In this document: in pieces, positions 18,788 to 28,437 of the stretch | How the letters are laid out: every line of letters starts with the position of its first letter | Numbering within the stretch: position 1 is the stretch's first letter | From: Gemmatales bacterium | GTDB lineage: Bacteria; Planctomycetota; Planctomycetia; Gemmatales; HRBIN36 | Direction: 5' to 3' | DNA: 64,000 nt | NCBI GenBank assembly: GCA_025060195.1 | Contig: JANXCQ010000012.1 | Span: 1 to 64,000 of the forward strand | Translations under genes and position numbers: made by a program | The notes under the pieces: model-generated | What the model saw: the letters and a program-made list of their open reading frames with translations, nothing else | Databases searched by the model: none | What the model was told of the DNA's origin: nothing

Positions 18788-20254
18788 ATGACCCTGGCCG
18801 ATCTAGTCCGACAAGAGTATCTGAAATATCGCACGAGGCGTCAGTTGTTTCGCGACTGCGGAGTGGGGCTCGGCTCGATTGCACTGGCGTCGCTGTTGTG
18901 CCCGGAAGCATTTGCCGACAAAGCAACTGCGGGGAGCGCCGATCCGTTAGCCGCCAAGCCGCCGCACTTCCGACCCCGTGCCCGCAATATCATTTACCTC
19001 CATATGGCCGGCGCTCCGTCCCAGCTCGATTTGTTCGACTATAAACCGAAACTCACGCAATTGAACGGCCAGCCGTGCCCAGAATCGTATTACAAGGGCC
19101 AGCAATTTGCGTTCATTCGCGGTGTTCCGAAACTCTTGGGCACGCCGCATAAGTTTGCTCCCCGCGGTAAATCCGGACAAATGATGTCGGATATTCTGCC
19201 CCACTTGGCGACGGTGGCGGACGAACTGTGCGTGATTCGCTCGATGAAAACCGACCAGTTCAATCATGCGCCGGCGCAGTTGTTCGTCCACACAGGTTTT
19301 CCACGCCCTGGGCGACCGAGCATGGGCTCGTGGATTTCCTACGGGTTGGGCAGTGAGAATCGCAACCTGCCGAGCTTCGTCGTGCTCATTTCCGGGACGG
19401 CTGCGCCCGACGGCGGCGCGGCGCTGTGGAGCAGCGGTTTCTTACCCACCATCCATCAGGGAGTGCGGCTACGGTCGGAAGGGGAACCAGTTTTGTTCCT
19501 GAACGATCCCCCGGGGCTGGATCGTGATCTTCGTCGTCAGTCGTTGGATGCCTTGCGTCGGCTCAATGAACTGCAACTGGAAGCGGTGGGCGACCCGGAG
19601 ATTCTGACGCGGATCAATCAGTACGAAATGGCCTATCGGATGCAAGTTAGTGTACCCGAGGTAATGGATATTTCCAAAGAGCCAGCTTATATCCATCGCA
19701 TGTACGGCACGACGCCGGGGCAACGTTCCTTCGCTAACAATTGTTTATTGGCCAGGCGGCTGGTCGAGGCAGGGGTGCGTTACGTGCAACTGTATCACTG
19801 GGGCTGGGACCAACACGGCGAAAGTATGGCAAACGATCTGCGTTACGGCTTGGTGCAACGGTGTAAAGAGACCGATCAGGCTTGTGCCGCGCTGATCAAG
19901 GATTTGAAACAGCGTGGCTTGTTAGATACGACGCTGGTGATCTGGGGTGGCGAATTTGGGCGCACGCCCATGAACGAGGAACGCAACGGCTCAACTTGGT
20001 TGGGGCGCGACCATCACCAGCACGCTTTCACGATCTGGCTGGCAGGCGGCGGTGTCAAGGCGGGGCTTAGTTACGGCGCCACCGATGAATTGGGCTACTA
20101 TGCCGTTGAAAATCCCGTCCATGTGCATGATCTACAAGCTACGATTCTTTACTTACTGGGGCTGGACCACGAAAAACTCACCTTCCGGTTCCAGGGACGC
20201 GACTTCCGCCTGACTGACGTCCACGGTCGAGTGGTGCACGAAATCCTGGCCTAA
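18788..20254 (+). CDS. DUF1501 family protein (second of a tandem pair)
   Basis: 488 residues, 106 bp after its paralogue. The N-terminus ([24 protein letters not shown]) has a twin-arginine-like leader with [19 protein letters not shown]. Core motifs are [50 protein letters not shown] and [20 protein letters not shown]. The C-terminus has [25 protein letters not shown] immediately precedes the ATG. This branch is commonly encoded next to DUF1549/DUF1553 partners, but none is adjacent here. Confidence 0.9.
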   Translation: MTLADLVRQEYLKYRTRRQLFRDCGVGLGSIALASLLCPEAFADKATAGSADPLAAKPPHFRPRARNIIYLHMAGAPSQLDLFDYKPKLTQLNGQPCPESYYKGQQFAFIRGVPKLLGTPHKFAPRGKSGQMMSDILPHLATVADELCVIRSMKTDQFNHAPAQLFVHTGFPRPGRPSMGSWISYGLGSENRNLPSFVVLISGTAAPDGGAALWSSGFLPTIHQGVRLRSEGEPVLFLNDPPGLDRDLRRQSLDALRRLNELQLEAVGDPEILTRINQYEMAYRMQVSVPEVMDISKEPAYIHRMYGTTPGQRSFANNCLLARRLVEAGVRYVQLYHWGWDQHGESMANDLRYGLVQRCKETDQACAALIKDLKQRGLLDTTLVIWGGEFGRTPMNEERNGSTWLGRDHHQHAFTIWLAGGGVKAGLSYGATDELGYYAVENPVHVHDLQATILYLLGLDHEKLTFRFQGRDFRLTDVHGRVVHEILA

Positions 20255-20282
20255 GTAGAGCCGCAAGCCGACTGCCGAGCGC

Positions 20283-20966
20283 TTAGCCAGGCGGCGGTTC
20301 GGTACGTGCCGAGGCATCGGGACGGCTGTCCGGGCCTTCGAGATCTGTGGACGATGGTTTTTCCTCCGGAGGCGGGCCGGGAGTCGGCTCCTCCTCCGTA
20401 ACTCTGAGGCATTGCTGCAACAATCGCCGAGCACGGGTCAGGGCCGGACCGATGCTGTTGATGGGTACGTTGAGCTCCTTGCTGATTTCCTCATAAGATC
20501 GGCCTTCGAGATAATGTAAGCGCACCATCAGGCGCAAGCGCGGCGGCAGTTTCCGCAGGACCTGGTGAATCTCTTCAATGGTTTCCGGTCGGCGTCTTTC
20601 GCGCGCCTCATCGCGACGCAGGTCGGTCACCGCTTGGCCGTCGGGCAACGGTTGGGATATCGGCTGGTGTACCCGATTTCTCAGGCTCCGCCAAGCTGCC
20701 CGCCGGGCTACCACTGTCAGATAGGTGCTGAGCTTCGATTTCCCCTCAAACTGACGCAACACACGAAAATCGTCCTCGACCAGGCCCGCGAGCACTTCTG
20801 CAACCAAGTCTTCGAGATCCTCACGAGTAAGCTGAACGTGAAGCTGGGCAGCGGCATGCTCCACCACGTGAAAAAACAGGGGCAAGTAACGATCCACGAA
20901 CTGGCGCCACGCGGCCGGTTCACGGCGCAGACAACGCGCGATAAACTCTTGCTCGGCTTCGCTCAC
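20283..20966 (-). CDS. ECF-like RNA polymerase sigma-70 factor
   Basis: 227 residues from a GTG at 20966, with GGGAG about eight bases upstream. Region 2 lies near residues 10-90, with EDLVAEVLAGLVEDD and FEGKSKLSTYLTVVARRAAW. Region 4 is PRLRLMVRLHYLEGRSYEEI followed by SKELNVPINSIGPALTRARR. No region 3 lies between them, as expected of ECF-type factors. The C-terminus is an extra Pro/Glu-rich tail of about 40 residues (EEEPTPGPPPEEKPSS), probably disordered. No anti-sigma factor is next to it. It converges with the DUF1501 gene across 28 bp and is divergent from the RMD1-like gene. Confidence 0.88.
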   Translation of the reverse strand: MSEAEQEFIARCLRREPAAWRQFVDRYLPLFFHVVEHAAAQLHVQLTREDLEDLVAEVLAGLVEDDFRVLRQFEGKSKLSTYLTVVARRAAWRSLRNRVHQPISQPLPDGQAVTDLRRDEARERRRPETIEEIHQVLRKLPPRLRLMVRLHYLEGRSYEEISKELNVPINSIGPALTRARRLLQQCLRVTEEEPTPGPPPEEKPSSTDLEGPDSRPDASARTEPPPG

Positions 20967-21142
20967 GCCGCAATCTCCCGTCGCACACTCGTGCCACTCG
21001 ACCGGTGCTTGCTGACAACCGCGTGCCTGGTCAGACCGACCTGCCCCATTCCCTAGCTAAAGTATTCTATACCGCCTTGTTTTGATTTGCCATCCGAGTA
21101 AAGAACCAGGAGAATAACTCTAGCTTAGCAGGGCTGGTAATC

Positions 21143-22243
21143 TTGTCCGTTTCGGATAGTCCTATCGGCATGAAAGGAGAGGTGGTTTACCTATACGCTT
21201 TTGATGTAGCCGACGAAATTGCTCTGGGTTTGGTCACGGAAATTTTGTCGAAAAAAGCGGTGCCTTTTACCGTCCGTTTAGCTAGCCAAATTCCGCGCGA
21301 GCAACCGCTGTATCAGCCGCTCTGTGTCGAGCCTCTGGTCACGGGCACCCTGCAAAAGCAACCCGTGCGCGTTCTGGTACGGGTTTATGGTGTCGGCGTC
21401 ATTTCGGTGACCTTTCGCGTGGCCTGGGAGGCGGAAGATCTACGCGAGCTGTACCGCTTCCATGATCCGCGTCTGGACAATGGCGACACCCTGGACCGCT
21501 TCGCCCGGCGGATTTGCGACGAGGTCTACGAAGGGCTGCGCCCGGTGTTGATTCGTAGCTCGCGCATCGTCGAACCAGAAGCCTATACCGTGTTTTGCAT
21601 AACGGACTTGCCCACGGACACGCCCACATGGTTCGCCGAGCATCGCCGGGAAATCGCGGGCTTACTCACGCAAACGGCCCCCGAACTGTTGAGCGATGAC
21701 CAGGTTCATGAAACCCTGCGTATCAAGCGTTCCTATGAAAAGAGCGACTTAGTCGTGATTGATTGGGACGCTGCCTTGTTGGTGGACACTAAAGGCTATA
21801 TGGAAGACGTGTTGTACGTGTTAGAGTTGGCTAATTTGCAGTTGGAAGAGTTTCGCATGATGGATCATCGCCTCGACAAGTACCTCGACCGGGCTTACGA
21901 CGACTTAGAGCGAAGCCAATGGGGATTCCTATTGTTTAAGCTGAGGCGAACGCTGTCGAAACTGCGGCGGTTTCGTGTGGATGTTACGCGGATCGCCGAT
22001 GAGGTAACTCACATTACCAAGTTTCTCGGCGATTGGTACCTGGCTCGGGTCTATCTGGGAGCTAAGGAGCGGTTTCACCTGGACCATTGGCGGCAAAGCG
22101 TGGAGCAACGCCTGACTCAATTGGACCATCTGTATCACATTTTTCAGAGTGAAATCTACGAGCGGCGGATGCTGTGGATGGAGGCGGCCATCGTATTGCT
22201 GTTCATTATCGACTTGGTCGCGCTATTTCTGTTTCGCCACTAA
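21143..22243 (+). CDS. RMD1/DUF155-like membrane-anchored protein
   Basis: Up to 366 residues. The mid-to-C-terminal part has VIDWDAALLVDTKGYMEDVL followed by ELANLQLEEFRMMDHRLDKYLDRAYDDLE. A long helical region comes next, and a single C-terminal membrane segment (EAAIVLLFIIDLVALFLF) follows ERRMLWM. This order matches the DUF155/RMD1 family known from yeast mitochondrial Rmd1/Rmd8 and from bacteria. The N-terminal domain is divergent, so the assignment is moderate. The start is either a TTG at 21143 or the ATG at 21170; neither has a clear ribosome site. The function of the family in bacteria is not known to me. Confidence 0.6.
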   Translation: MSVSDSPIGMKGEVVYLYAFDVADEIALGLVTEILSKKAVPFTVRLASQIPREQPLYQPLCVEPLVTGTLQKQPVRVLVRVYGVGVISVTFRVAWEAEDLRELYRFHDPRLDNGDTLDRFARRICDEVYEGLRPVLIRSSRIVEPEAYTVFCITDLPTDTPTWFAEHRREIAGLLTQTAPELLSDDQVHETLRIKRSYEKSDLVVIDWDAALLVDTKGYMEDVLYVLELANLQLEEFRMMDHRLDKYLDRAYDDLERSQWGFLLFKLRRTLSKLRRFRVDVTRIADEVTHITKFLGDWYLARVYLGAKERFHLDHWRQSVEQRLTQLDHLYHIFQSEIYERRMLWMEAAIVLLFIIDLVALFLFRH

Positions 22244-22303
22244 CAGCTGCGCCCAAGTTGCAGAACGTACTTGTTAGAACCATGGGTTGGCCGCTGGGTC
22301 GCC

Positions 22304-22332
22304 TTGACTGAGGAAGGCACTTCGGGTAGAAT
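22304..22332 (+). promoter_or_regulatory. sigma-70-type promoter for dnaG-rpoD
   Basis: TTGACT (22304-22309), a 17-bp spacer and TAGAAT (22327-22332), each hexamer five of six to consensus. Transcription would begin near 22339, giving a leader of about 195 nt before the GTG of dnaG at 22534. Confidence 0.6.
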
Positions 22333-22533
22333 GTTGGCGGTCTTGGATGGCTGTCAACATAAGTCGTGAAATCACAGTAACTTAGGAAATCATCCCATGG
22401 TACAGGCCTGTCTTGCGCAGTCCAGGGACGGAAGCGATCCCAGTCTGAGCGGGGCAAAACTCAACCACGGTTGGATCGGGCTCATGGGCTAGCTTCAGGT
22501 GCACGACCGTTTGCTCTGCGATAGGGGCGCACC

Positions 22534-24321
22534 GTGGCCGAAGACCTGATCGCGCGTGTCAAGCAAAGCAACGATATCGTTGAAGTAGTTGGGGAATATC
22601 TGCCCCTCCGGCGTCAGGGGCGCACATATAAAGGACTTTGTCCCTTCCACGATGACCATCACCCCTCGTTGGACGTGGACCCGGTACGCCAACGGTTTCG
22701 ATGTTGGGCTTGCGGGAAATATGGCGACGTCATCACGTTTGTCCAGGAAAGGGAGCGATGCAACTTTCGGGAAGCAGTGGAGCTGTTGGCCCGGCGGGCA
22801 GGAATTACTGTCTCTTGGACCAATCCACGGCGCGACCAAGAACGGGCTGCCTGGTACGACCTGGTACGCTGGGCCGAGGAACAGTATCGCAAGTACCTGT
22901 GGGAATCACCCCAAGCGGCCGAAGCCCGGCAATATCTCCTGCAACAACGCGGCCTGCGGCGGGAGACCTTGGAGCAGTTCGGGATCGGTTTCGCCCCGGA
23001 GGACTGGGAATGGTTGGTGCGGCGCGCTTTGCGCGTGGGTTGGACGCCTGAGCAACTGGTAACGGTGGGCTTGTGTGGGCAACGTGAGCAAGATGGCAAA
23101 CTGTACGACCGCTTTCGCGGCCGCATCATCTTTCCCATTCGTGACGTGCGTGGCAGAACCGTAGGTTTCGGCGGACGCCTTTTGCCCCAGGCCGAGGCGG
23201 CAGGCCTACAGCCCAAGTACTATAATTCGACAGACACACCGCTTTTTCGTAAGCGCGAACATCTTTACGGTCTGGATCTCGCACGCAGCGCCGCAGAACA
23301 GCTCGGCTACTTAGCAGTCGTGGAAGGTTACACGGATGTGCTCATGGCCCATCAACACGGCTGCCGGGCTGTGGTGGCGACCCTGGGCACCGCACTGAAT
23401 GAGGCGCATTTGCAGCAATTGCGTCGCTTCGTCCCTCGCGTGGTGTTGGTGTTTGACGCAGACAGTGGCGGTCAGCGCGGCGTCGAAGCGGCGCTGCTTT
23501 TGTTTCTTCAGCACGACTTGGAGCTAGCCATCGCCCAACTGCCCGCTCATCTCGATCCTTGCGACTATCTCCGAGCCCACGGGCGGGAAGGCTTTGAGAA
23601 GGTGTTAGCCCAGGCCGTGGATGCCTTGGAATTTAAGCTGCGCCAGGAACTCACGCCTCAAGCGCTGGCCAGCCTGGACGGGCGTCGCCAGGTGGTGGAC
23701 AACGTGTTACGCGTGTTGGCCCAGCTGCCCGCCAATAGCTCCGGAATCGCCCAAGTCAAACGGGAATTAGCCGTGGCTTATTTAGCCCGGCGTGTCGGGG
23801 CCAACGAAAACACTTTGTGGTTACGCCTGCAAGAAATCTATCGCCAAGTACATCAAGTGCCGGCGCCACCTCAGAGCACGCCGACGCGGGTCAATCTCGA
23901 CCCCTTAGAAAGGCAGTTACTCGAGCTCTTGCTTGCGGAACCGCGTTTGCTGGAGACATTCGCTCAGCAAGTGCCCTTGGATTGGATCGAACACCGCGGC
24001 ATTCGACAAGTTCTGGCACGGATGTTGCGAATTTTTCAGCAAGGGGACCTGCCGACCTTGGATCGGATGCGTCAAGAATTTGCAGACCAAGCGCGCTTGT
24101 GTACATATTTGCTTCACTTGCACGACCGAGGCCTGGCCCTAGCTGACCGCCGCAGTGCATTTCAGGAAGTCGTGCAAGCTTTGCGCGAACGCCAAGTGCG
24201 ACGGCACCGCGAACGCTTACACCAGGAGTTGCAGCAAATTACCGCGGACGCGCCGCCGCCAGTCGATTTACTGCGTCAATATCAACAACCCCAGCCCTTA
24301 CCTTCGGAGCGACTCGGGTGA
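22534..24321 (+). CDS. dnaG: DNA primase
   Basis: 595 residues, close to the usual length for DnaG, which synthesises RNA primers at the replication fork. The N-terminal CHC2 zinc-binding domain shows C36-x2-H39 (CPFHDDHHPS) and C57-x2-C60 (CWACGKYGD). The Toprim catalytic domain has VVEGYTDVLMAHQHG (acidic Glu) and VLVFDADSGGQRG (DxD) in the region of residues 258-310. The C-terminal helicase-interaction part is more divergent. The start is a GTG. The gene is followed by rpoD after 147 bp, the usual order of the macromolecular synthesis operon but without rpsU in front. Confidence 0.96.
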   Translation: MAEDLIARVKQSNDIVEVVGEYLPLRRQGRTYKGLCPFHDDHHPSLDVDPVRQRFRCWACGKYGDVITFVQERERCNFREAVELLARRAGITVSWTNPRRDQERAAWYDLVRWAEEQYRKYLWESPQAAEARQYLLQQRGLRRETLEQFGIGFAPEDWEWLVRRALRVGWTPEQLVTVGLCGQREQDGKLYDRFRGRIIFPIRDVRGRTVGFGGRLLPQAEAAGLQPKYYNSTDTPLFRKREHLYGLDLARSAAEQLGYLAVVEGYTDVLMAHQHGCRAVVATLGTALNEAHLQQLRRFVPRVVLVFDADSGGQRGVEAALLLFLQHDLELAIAQLPAHLDPCDYLRAHGREGFEKVLAQAVDALEFKLRQELTPQALASLDGRRQVVDNVLRVLAQLPANSSGIAQVKRELAVAYLARRVGANENTLWLRLQEIYRQVHQVPAPPQSTPTRVNLDPLERQLLELLLAEPRLLETFAQQVPLDWIEHRGIRQVLARMLRIFQQGDLPTLDRMRQEFADQARLCTYLLHLHDRGLALADRRSAFQEVVQALRERQVRRHRERLHQELQQITADAPPPVDLLRQYQQPQPLPSERLG

Positions 24322-24468
24322 AAGGTTGCCTCATCGGGCTAGGAGGGACTTGAGCCCATTGACCCCGAAGCTGACTCCCTGCCCGAACCAAACCTTCGCT
24401 GGCTAAAAAACCGCTTGGCGTCTTTCATCGGACGGAAACAATCAAGCCGACAGAGGAGAGGAGGTTCG

Positions 24469-26112
24469 ATGAAAAAGGTGGAAAGCTGGCTGCAAAACCT
24501 GATCGAATTGGGCCGGCGGAAAGGTTATCTGACCTACACGCAAGTCAACGAATTGTTGCCGGAAGATTACGCGGACCCTGATAAACTCGACCGCTTGCTC
24601 ACCACGTTAGAAGAGCAGAGCATTGAGTTGATTGATGAGTCAGAGGCAGAGGCCCGCGATCACGCGGGAGAACCGGAATCCTTGGGGCCGGACGATGGCG
24701 AGATTGACTTCCTGGACGAGGACGGGGATACGAGCGGCAGCGACCCCGTGCGTACCTATCTCTCGCAAATGGGGAAGATTCCGCTGCTGACCCGCGAGCA
24801 AGAAATCAATTTGGCGCGGCGCATCGAACTGGCCCGGAATCGCTTCCGCCGCAAAGTGCTGGAAAACGACTATGCTCTGAGCATCGTCGTCGAAACGCTC
24901 AAACGGGTGCAGCACGGGGATTTGCCCTTTGATCGCACCATGAAAACTTCCGTTACCGAAAACCTTGAAAAAGACCAAATTCTGCACCGCATGCCCCACA
25001 ACTTGCGCACACTGGAAACGTTGATGCAGCAAAATGTAGAGGATTTTACCCGCAGTTTAGACCCCCGCCTGAGTTTTGAGGAGGCTTTGGCGTTGCGGCG
25101 ACGTTTACGTTTACGCCGGCGCAAGTGTGTCCGCCTGGTAGAAGAACTCAGTATCCGCACTCAGCGGCTGCAGCCGATCATGCGACGTTTGGAGCAGATC
25201 AGCAAACGTATGGACGAACTCGAGGCGGCTTTGGAACAGCATCGTGCGCGTGGCGGCTCCCAGGAAGAACGGGCTAACTTGGAAAGTGAGCTCCGCGATC
25301 TCATGCTCATGACCCTGGAAACGCCTGCCAGTTTGCGGCTACGCGTCCAAGCCATTCGCCGTCGTTTCGAAGAGTATGAGCTCGCAAAGCGGCAGCTAGC
25401 CGATGCCAACCTGCGGTTAGTCGTCTCGATTGCCAAGCGGTATCGCAACCGTGGCCTGAGTTTTCTCGATCTGATTCAGGAAGGCAATACCGGGCTTATG
25501 CGGGCCGTAGATAAGTATGAGTATCGCCGAGGCTATAAATTCAGCACCTACGCCACGTGGTGGATTCGCCAAGCCATCAGCCGGGCCATCGCCGACCAGG
25601 CGCGCACCATTCGCATCCCCGTGCACATGATGGAAACCATGTCGAAACTCCGCAGCGCCCAACGTCGGCTCTATCACGAATTGCAGCGCGAACCGACCCT
25701 GGAGGAACTGGCCCAGGCTGCCGGGGTGGACCTGGAAGAAGCACGACAAGTCATGCGGGTCAGCCGACAGCCTATCAGTCTCGATCGGCCGATCAACGAA
25801 GGCGAAGAAAGCTATTTCGGGGAGTTTATCCCGGATGAATCCACGACGTTGCCCTGGCAAGACACGACTCACGAGATGCTCAAGCAAAAGATCGAGCAAG
25901 TCCTGAAAACGCTGACCTACCGCGAACGCGAGATCATCAAACTACGTTACGGCCTGGGCGATGGCTATACTTATACTTTGGAAGAGGTGGGCCGTATCTT
26001 TAAGGTCACGCGCGAGCGCGTCCGCCAGATCGAGGCCAAGGCAGTGCGGAAACTGCAACACCCAGCGCGGAGCCGTCAATTGGAGGGCTTTTTAGATCAG
26101 GTGCGATCGTAG
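24469..26112 (+). CDS. rpoD: primary RNA polymerase sigma factor
   Basis: 547 residues from the ATG at 24469, with a long purine-rich GAGGAGAGGAGG upstream. Region 1.1-like sequence occupies about 1-65, followed by an acidic linker. Region 1.2 has [21 protein letters not shown] helical non-conserved region of about 150 residues separates it from region 2 ([40 protein letters not shown]). Region 3 follows with [13 protein letters not shown]. Region 4 has [20 protein letters not shown] and [20 protein letters not shown]. Presence of all regions and linkage to dnaG argue for the housekeeping factor rather than an alternative one. Confidence 0.96.
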   Translation: MKKVESWLQNLIELGRRKGYLTYTQVNELLPEDYADPDKLDRLLTTLEEQSIELIDESEAEARDHAGEPESLGPDDGEIDFLDEDGDTSGSDPVRTYLSQMGKIPLLTREQEINLARRIELARNRFRRKVLENDYALSIVVETLKRVQHGDLPFDRTMKTSVTENLEKDQILHRMPHNLRTLETLMQQNVEDFTRSLDPRLSFEEALALRRRLRLRRRKCVRLVEELSIRTQRLQPIMRRLEQISKRMDELEAALEQHRARGGSQEERANLESELRDLMLMTLETPASLRLRVQAIRRRFEEYELAKRQLADANLRLVVSIAKRYRNRGLSFLDLIQEGNTGLMRAVDKYEYRRGYKFSTYATWWIRQAISRAIADQARTIRIPVHMMETMSKLRSAQRRLYHELQREPTLEELAQAAGVDLEEARQVMRVSRQPISLDRPINEGEESYFGEFIPDESTTLPWQDTTHEMLKQKIEQVLKTLTYREREIIKLRYGLGDGYTYTLEEVGRIFKVTRERVRQIEAKAVRKLQHPARSRQLEGFLDQVRS

Positions 26113-26223
26113 CCCGAGGCCGAGCCACCGACTCCCGTCGCTGGGAAAAGCCCTCCGGAGATCGGCTGCGGCCAACGGCCCGGCCCGCTCCTTTGATAAC
26201 CGACACTAGGAGCTCTACCAGCG

Positions 26224-26934
26224 ATGAGCGGGAGTTTGTCGGCTCTTTTGCGCGCTTTGCATGAAGCTCATCAGCGGGTCTATTTGCTCCATAAAGAAAT
26301 CGATGAATTCCAACAGGCAGAACGACGCCTAGAACTGCAATTAGCCGAACGGGAAAAACAGCTTCGCCAGTTACAGGAGGAAGTTCGCCAGCTGAAGGTT
26401 ACCTTACACGAACGCGAGGTGACCGAAAAGCAGTTGCAGGAGAAGGTAACGCGTTGGCAGCAACAAATTTTAGCCGCGAGCACCGCGCGGGAGTATCAGG
26501 CACTCCAGAATCAAATCGAAAATGCGCGGCTCCAGTTGAGTGCGTTGGAAGACGAGATGCTTGAATTGATAGACAAGCTCGAACGCCGACAGCAGGAGCT
26601 GCCCCAACGCGAGCAAGCCGTCGCCGAAACACGCCAGGAATTGCACCGCCTACGGGAGCAACGACGAGACCGACTTACCTGGATCCAAGAACGCCTAGCC
26701 CAAGCCCAGGCCGATGTTGCTCAATTGGAAACCCAGCTTCCCCAAGAATTGCTCGAAACCTACCAGCGTCTGGTGCGCCACGGCGGCAAAGATGCCCTGG
26801 CCGCTGTGGAGCATGGCAGCTGTATGGGCTGCTTCACCGAAACCACCTTACATATGCTCCAACAACTGCGCCTCAATCGTCCAGTCGTTTGTAAAAGCTG
26901 TGGTCGCATCCTGTATCTGGTCGAATCAGAATGA
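26224..26934 (+). CDS. CT398-type coiled-coil C4 zinc ribbon protein
   Basis: 236 residues. About 150 N-terminal residues form a continuous Gln/Glu/Leu-rich coiled coil. The C-terminus carries a zinc ribbon with CMGCFTE and VVCKSCGRILY (two CxxC knuckles). This arrangement matches the C4-type zinc ribbon family (DUF164, Chlamydia CT398), where CT398 is reported to bind sigma-54 and flagellar/secretion components. The position directly after rpoD is suggestive but does not prove a link. The stop overlaps the next start by 4 bp (ATGA). Confidence 0.82.
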   Translation: MSGSLSALLRALHEAHQRVYLLHKEIDEFQQAERRLELQLAEREKQLRQLQEEVRQLKVTLHEREVTEKQLQEKVTRWQQQILAASTAREYQALQNQIENARLQLSALEDEMLELIDKLERRQQELPQREQAVAETRQELHRLREQRRDRLTWIQERLAQAQADVAQLETQLPQELLETYQRLVRHGGKDALAAVEHGSCMGCFTETTLHMLQQLRLNRPVVCKSCGRILYLVESE

Positions 26935-28373
26935 GTCTGGCTACCTCCCCTGCTCAAGGATTAGTTGATGCGTTGCGAGCCCTAGTCGGCCCGGAAGGGC
27001 TGCTCACGGCACCAAGCGATTTGGCCGTGTACGAATGCGACGGTTATACCATTGAAAAAAACCGTCCCGATGTGGTGGTCTTTCCAACCTCGGCGGAACA
27101 AGTCGCGGCGATCGTGCGCGTGTGCAACCGATTCGGCGTACCCTTTTTACCACGCGGCGCGGGCACCAGTCTCGCAGGGGGTTGTTTGCCGGTTGGCGGA
27201 GGCGTGGTCATCTGCCTGACCCGCATGAAACGCATCCTGCACGTGAACTACCGCGATGCCTATGCCGTGGTCGAACCTGGCGTCGTTAATCTCTGGCTCA
27301 CCCGCCATACTGCGCCGCAAGGTTGGCACTTTGCCCCTGACCCGTCGAGCCAAGGGGCGTGTACCATCGGCGGCAACGTCGCAACTAATTCCGGGGGCCC
27401 GCACACGCTGAAATACGGCGTCACCGTCAACCATGTGCTCGGTCTGGAGATCGTGTTACCCGATGGCGAAATCGTCCGCGTTGGTGGGCCACCCGATGAC
27501 TTGCCAGGTTACGATCTCACCGGCGTGCTGGTCGGTTCCGAAGGCACGCTGGCCATCGTTACCAAAATCTGGGTGCGCCTGACTCGCAATCCGCCCAGTT
27601 GGCGTACGCTCCTAGCTGTGTTCGACTCCGTGGACGACGCCACCCAAACCATCAGCGCCATCATTGCCGCAGGAATTATCCCCGCCGCGCTGGAAATGAT
27701 GGACCAGCTGATTCTGCAGGCGGTGGAAGCGGCATTCCATTTCGGTTTCCCCCTCGATGCAGGTGCGGTGCTGCTCATCGAGGTGGATGGCTTGGAAGCG
27801 GGATTAGACGAAGAGGCCCAGCGCATTGCCGAGATTGCCCGCCAACATCGCGCACGCGAAGTACGCCTGGCCCGGGACGAGGCGGAACGGCAATTGTTGT
27901 GGAAATGTCGCAAACAAGCCTTCGGCGCCGTCGGACGACTCGCACCCAGTTACTGCACCCAAGACGGCGTCGTGCCCCGTACCCGTTTGCCTGAAATGCT
28001 GCGGCGGATTCAGGAAATTTCCCAAAAGTATCAAATCCCTATCTGCAATGTCTTCCACGCAGGAGACGGTAACATCCACCCCATTTTGCTCTTCGACGAG
28101 CGCGACGCCGAACAAGTTCGTCGCGTGCTCGAAGCAAGTCACGAAATCCTCGCCACCTGCATCGAGATGGGCGGCAGCGTAACCGGAGAACACGGGATCG
28201 GCGTGGAAAAACTCGACTTCATGAGCCGACTGTTCAGCCCTGCCGATCTGGAGATGATGCAGCGTCTCAAAGACGCTTTCAATCCCGAAGGGCGTCTCAG
28301 TCCGGGGAAAATGTTACCCACAGGGGCTGCCTGCCTCGAACGTACCCATCCTGGCCGCCGGGCCGCCTTATGA
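26931..28373 (+). CDS. glcD: FAD-linked oxidase, glycolate oxidase GlcD type
   Basis: 480 residues with the FAD-binding type 4 domain (PRGAGTSLAGGCLPVGGG, GGNVATNSGGPHTLKYGV) and the FAD-linked oxidase C-terminal domain (HAGDGNIHPILLFDER, GSVTGEHGIGVEKLDFM). Family members oxidise glycolate or D-lactate with FAD and pass electrons on. The length matches GlcD. No GlcE or GlcF gene is adjacent, so D-lactate or another 2-hydroxy acid is also possible as substrate. Translation is probably coupled to the zinc ribbon protein by the 4-bp overlap. Confidence 0.87.
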   Translation: MSLATSPAQGLVDALRALVGPEGLLTAPSDLAVYECDGYTIEKNRPDVVVFPTSAEQVAAIVRVCNRFGVPFLPRGAGTSLAGGCLPVGGGVVICLTRMKRILHVNYRDAYAVVEPGVVNLWLTRHTAPQGWHFAPDPSSQGACTIGGNVATNSGGPHTLKYGVTVNHVLGLEIVLPDGEIVRVGGPPDDLPGYDLTGVLVGSEGTLAIVTKIWVRLTRNPPSWRTLLAVFDSVDDATQTISAIIAAGIIPAALEMMDQLILQAVEAAFHFGFPLDAGAVLLIEVDGLEAGLDEEAQRIAEIARQHRAREVRLARDEAERQLLWKCRKQAFGAVGRLAPSYCTQDGVVPRTRLPEMLRRIQEISQKYQIPICNVFHAGDGNIHPILLFDERDAEQVRRVLEASHEILATCIEMGGSVTGEHGIGVEKLDFMSRLFSPADLEMMQRLKDAFNPEGRLSPGKMLPTGAACLERTHPGRRAAL

Positions 28374-28400
28374 AACCTCCCCCACGTTGACCGAACCAGT

Positions 28401-28437
28401 AGCGCGGGTCAGTCGTTCCTAGAGCGCGTGTCAGTCG
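28401..28437. repeat. short direct repeat in a convergent gene junction
   Basis: AGCGCGGGTCAGTCG (28401-28415) and AGCGCGTGTCAGTCG (28423-28437) agree at 14 of 15 positions. The second copy covers the stop of the M81 gene. A likely small local duplication. Confidence 0.4.
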
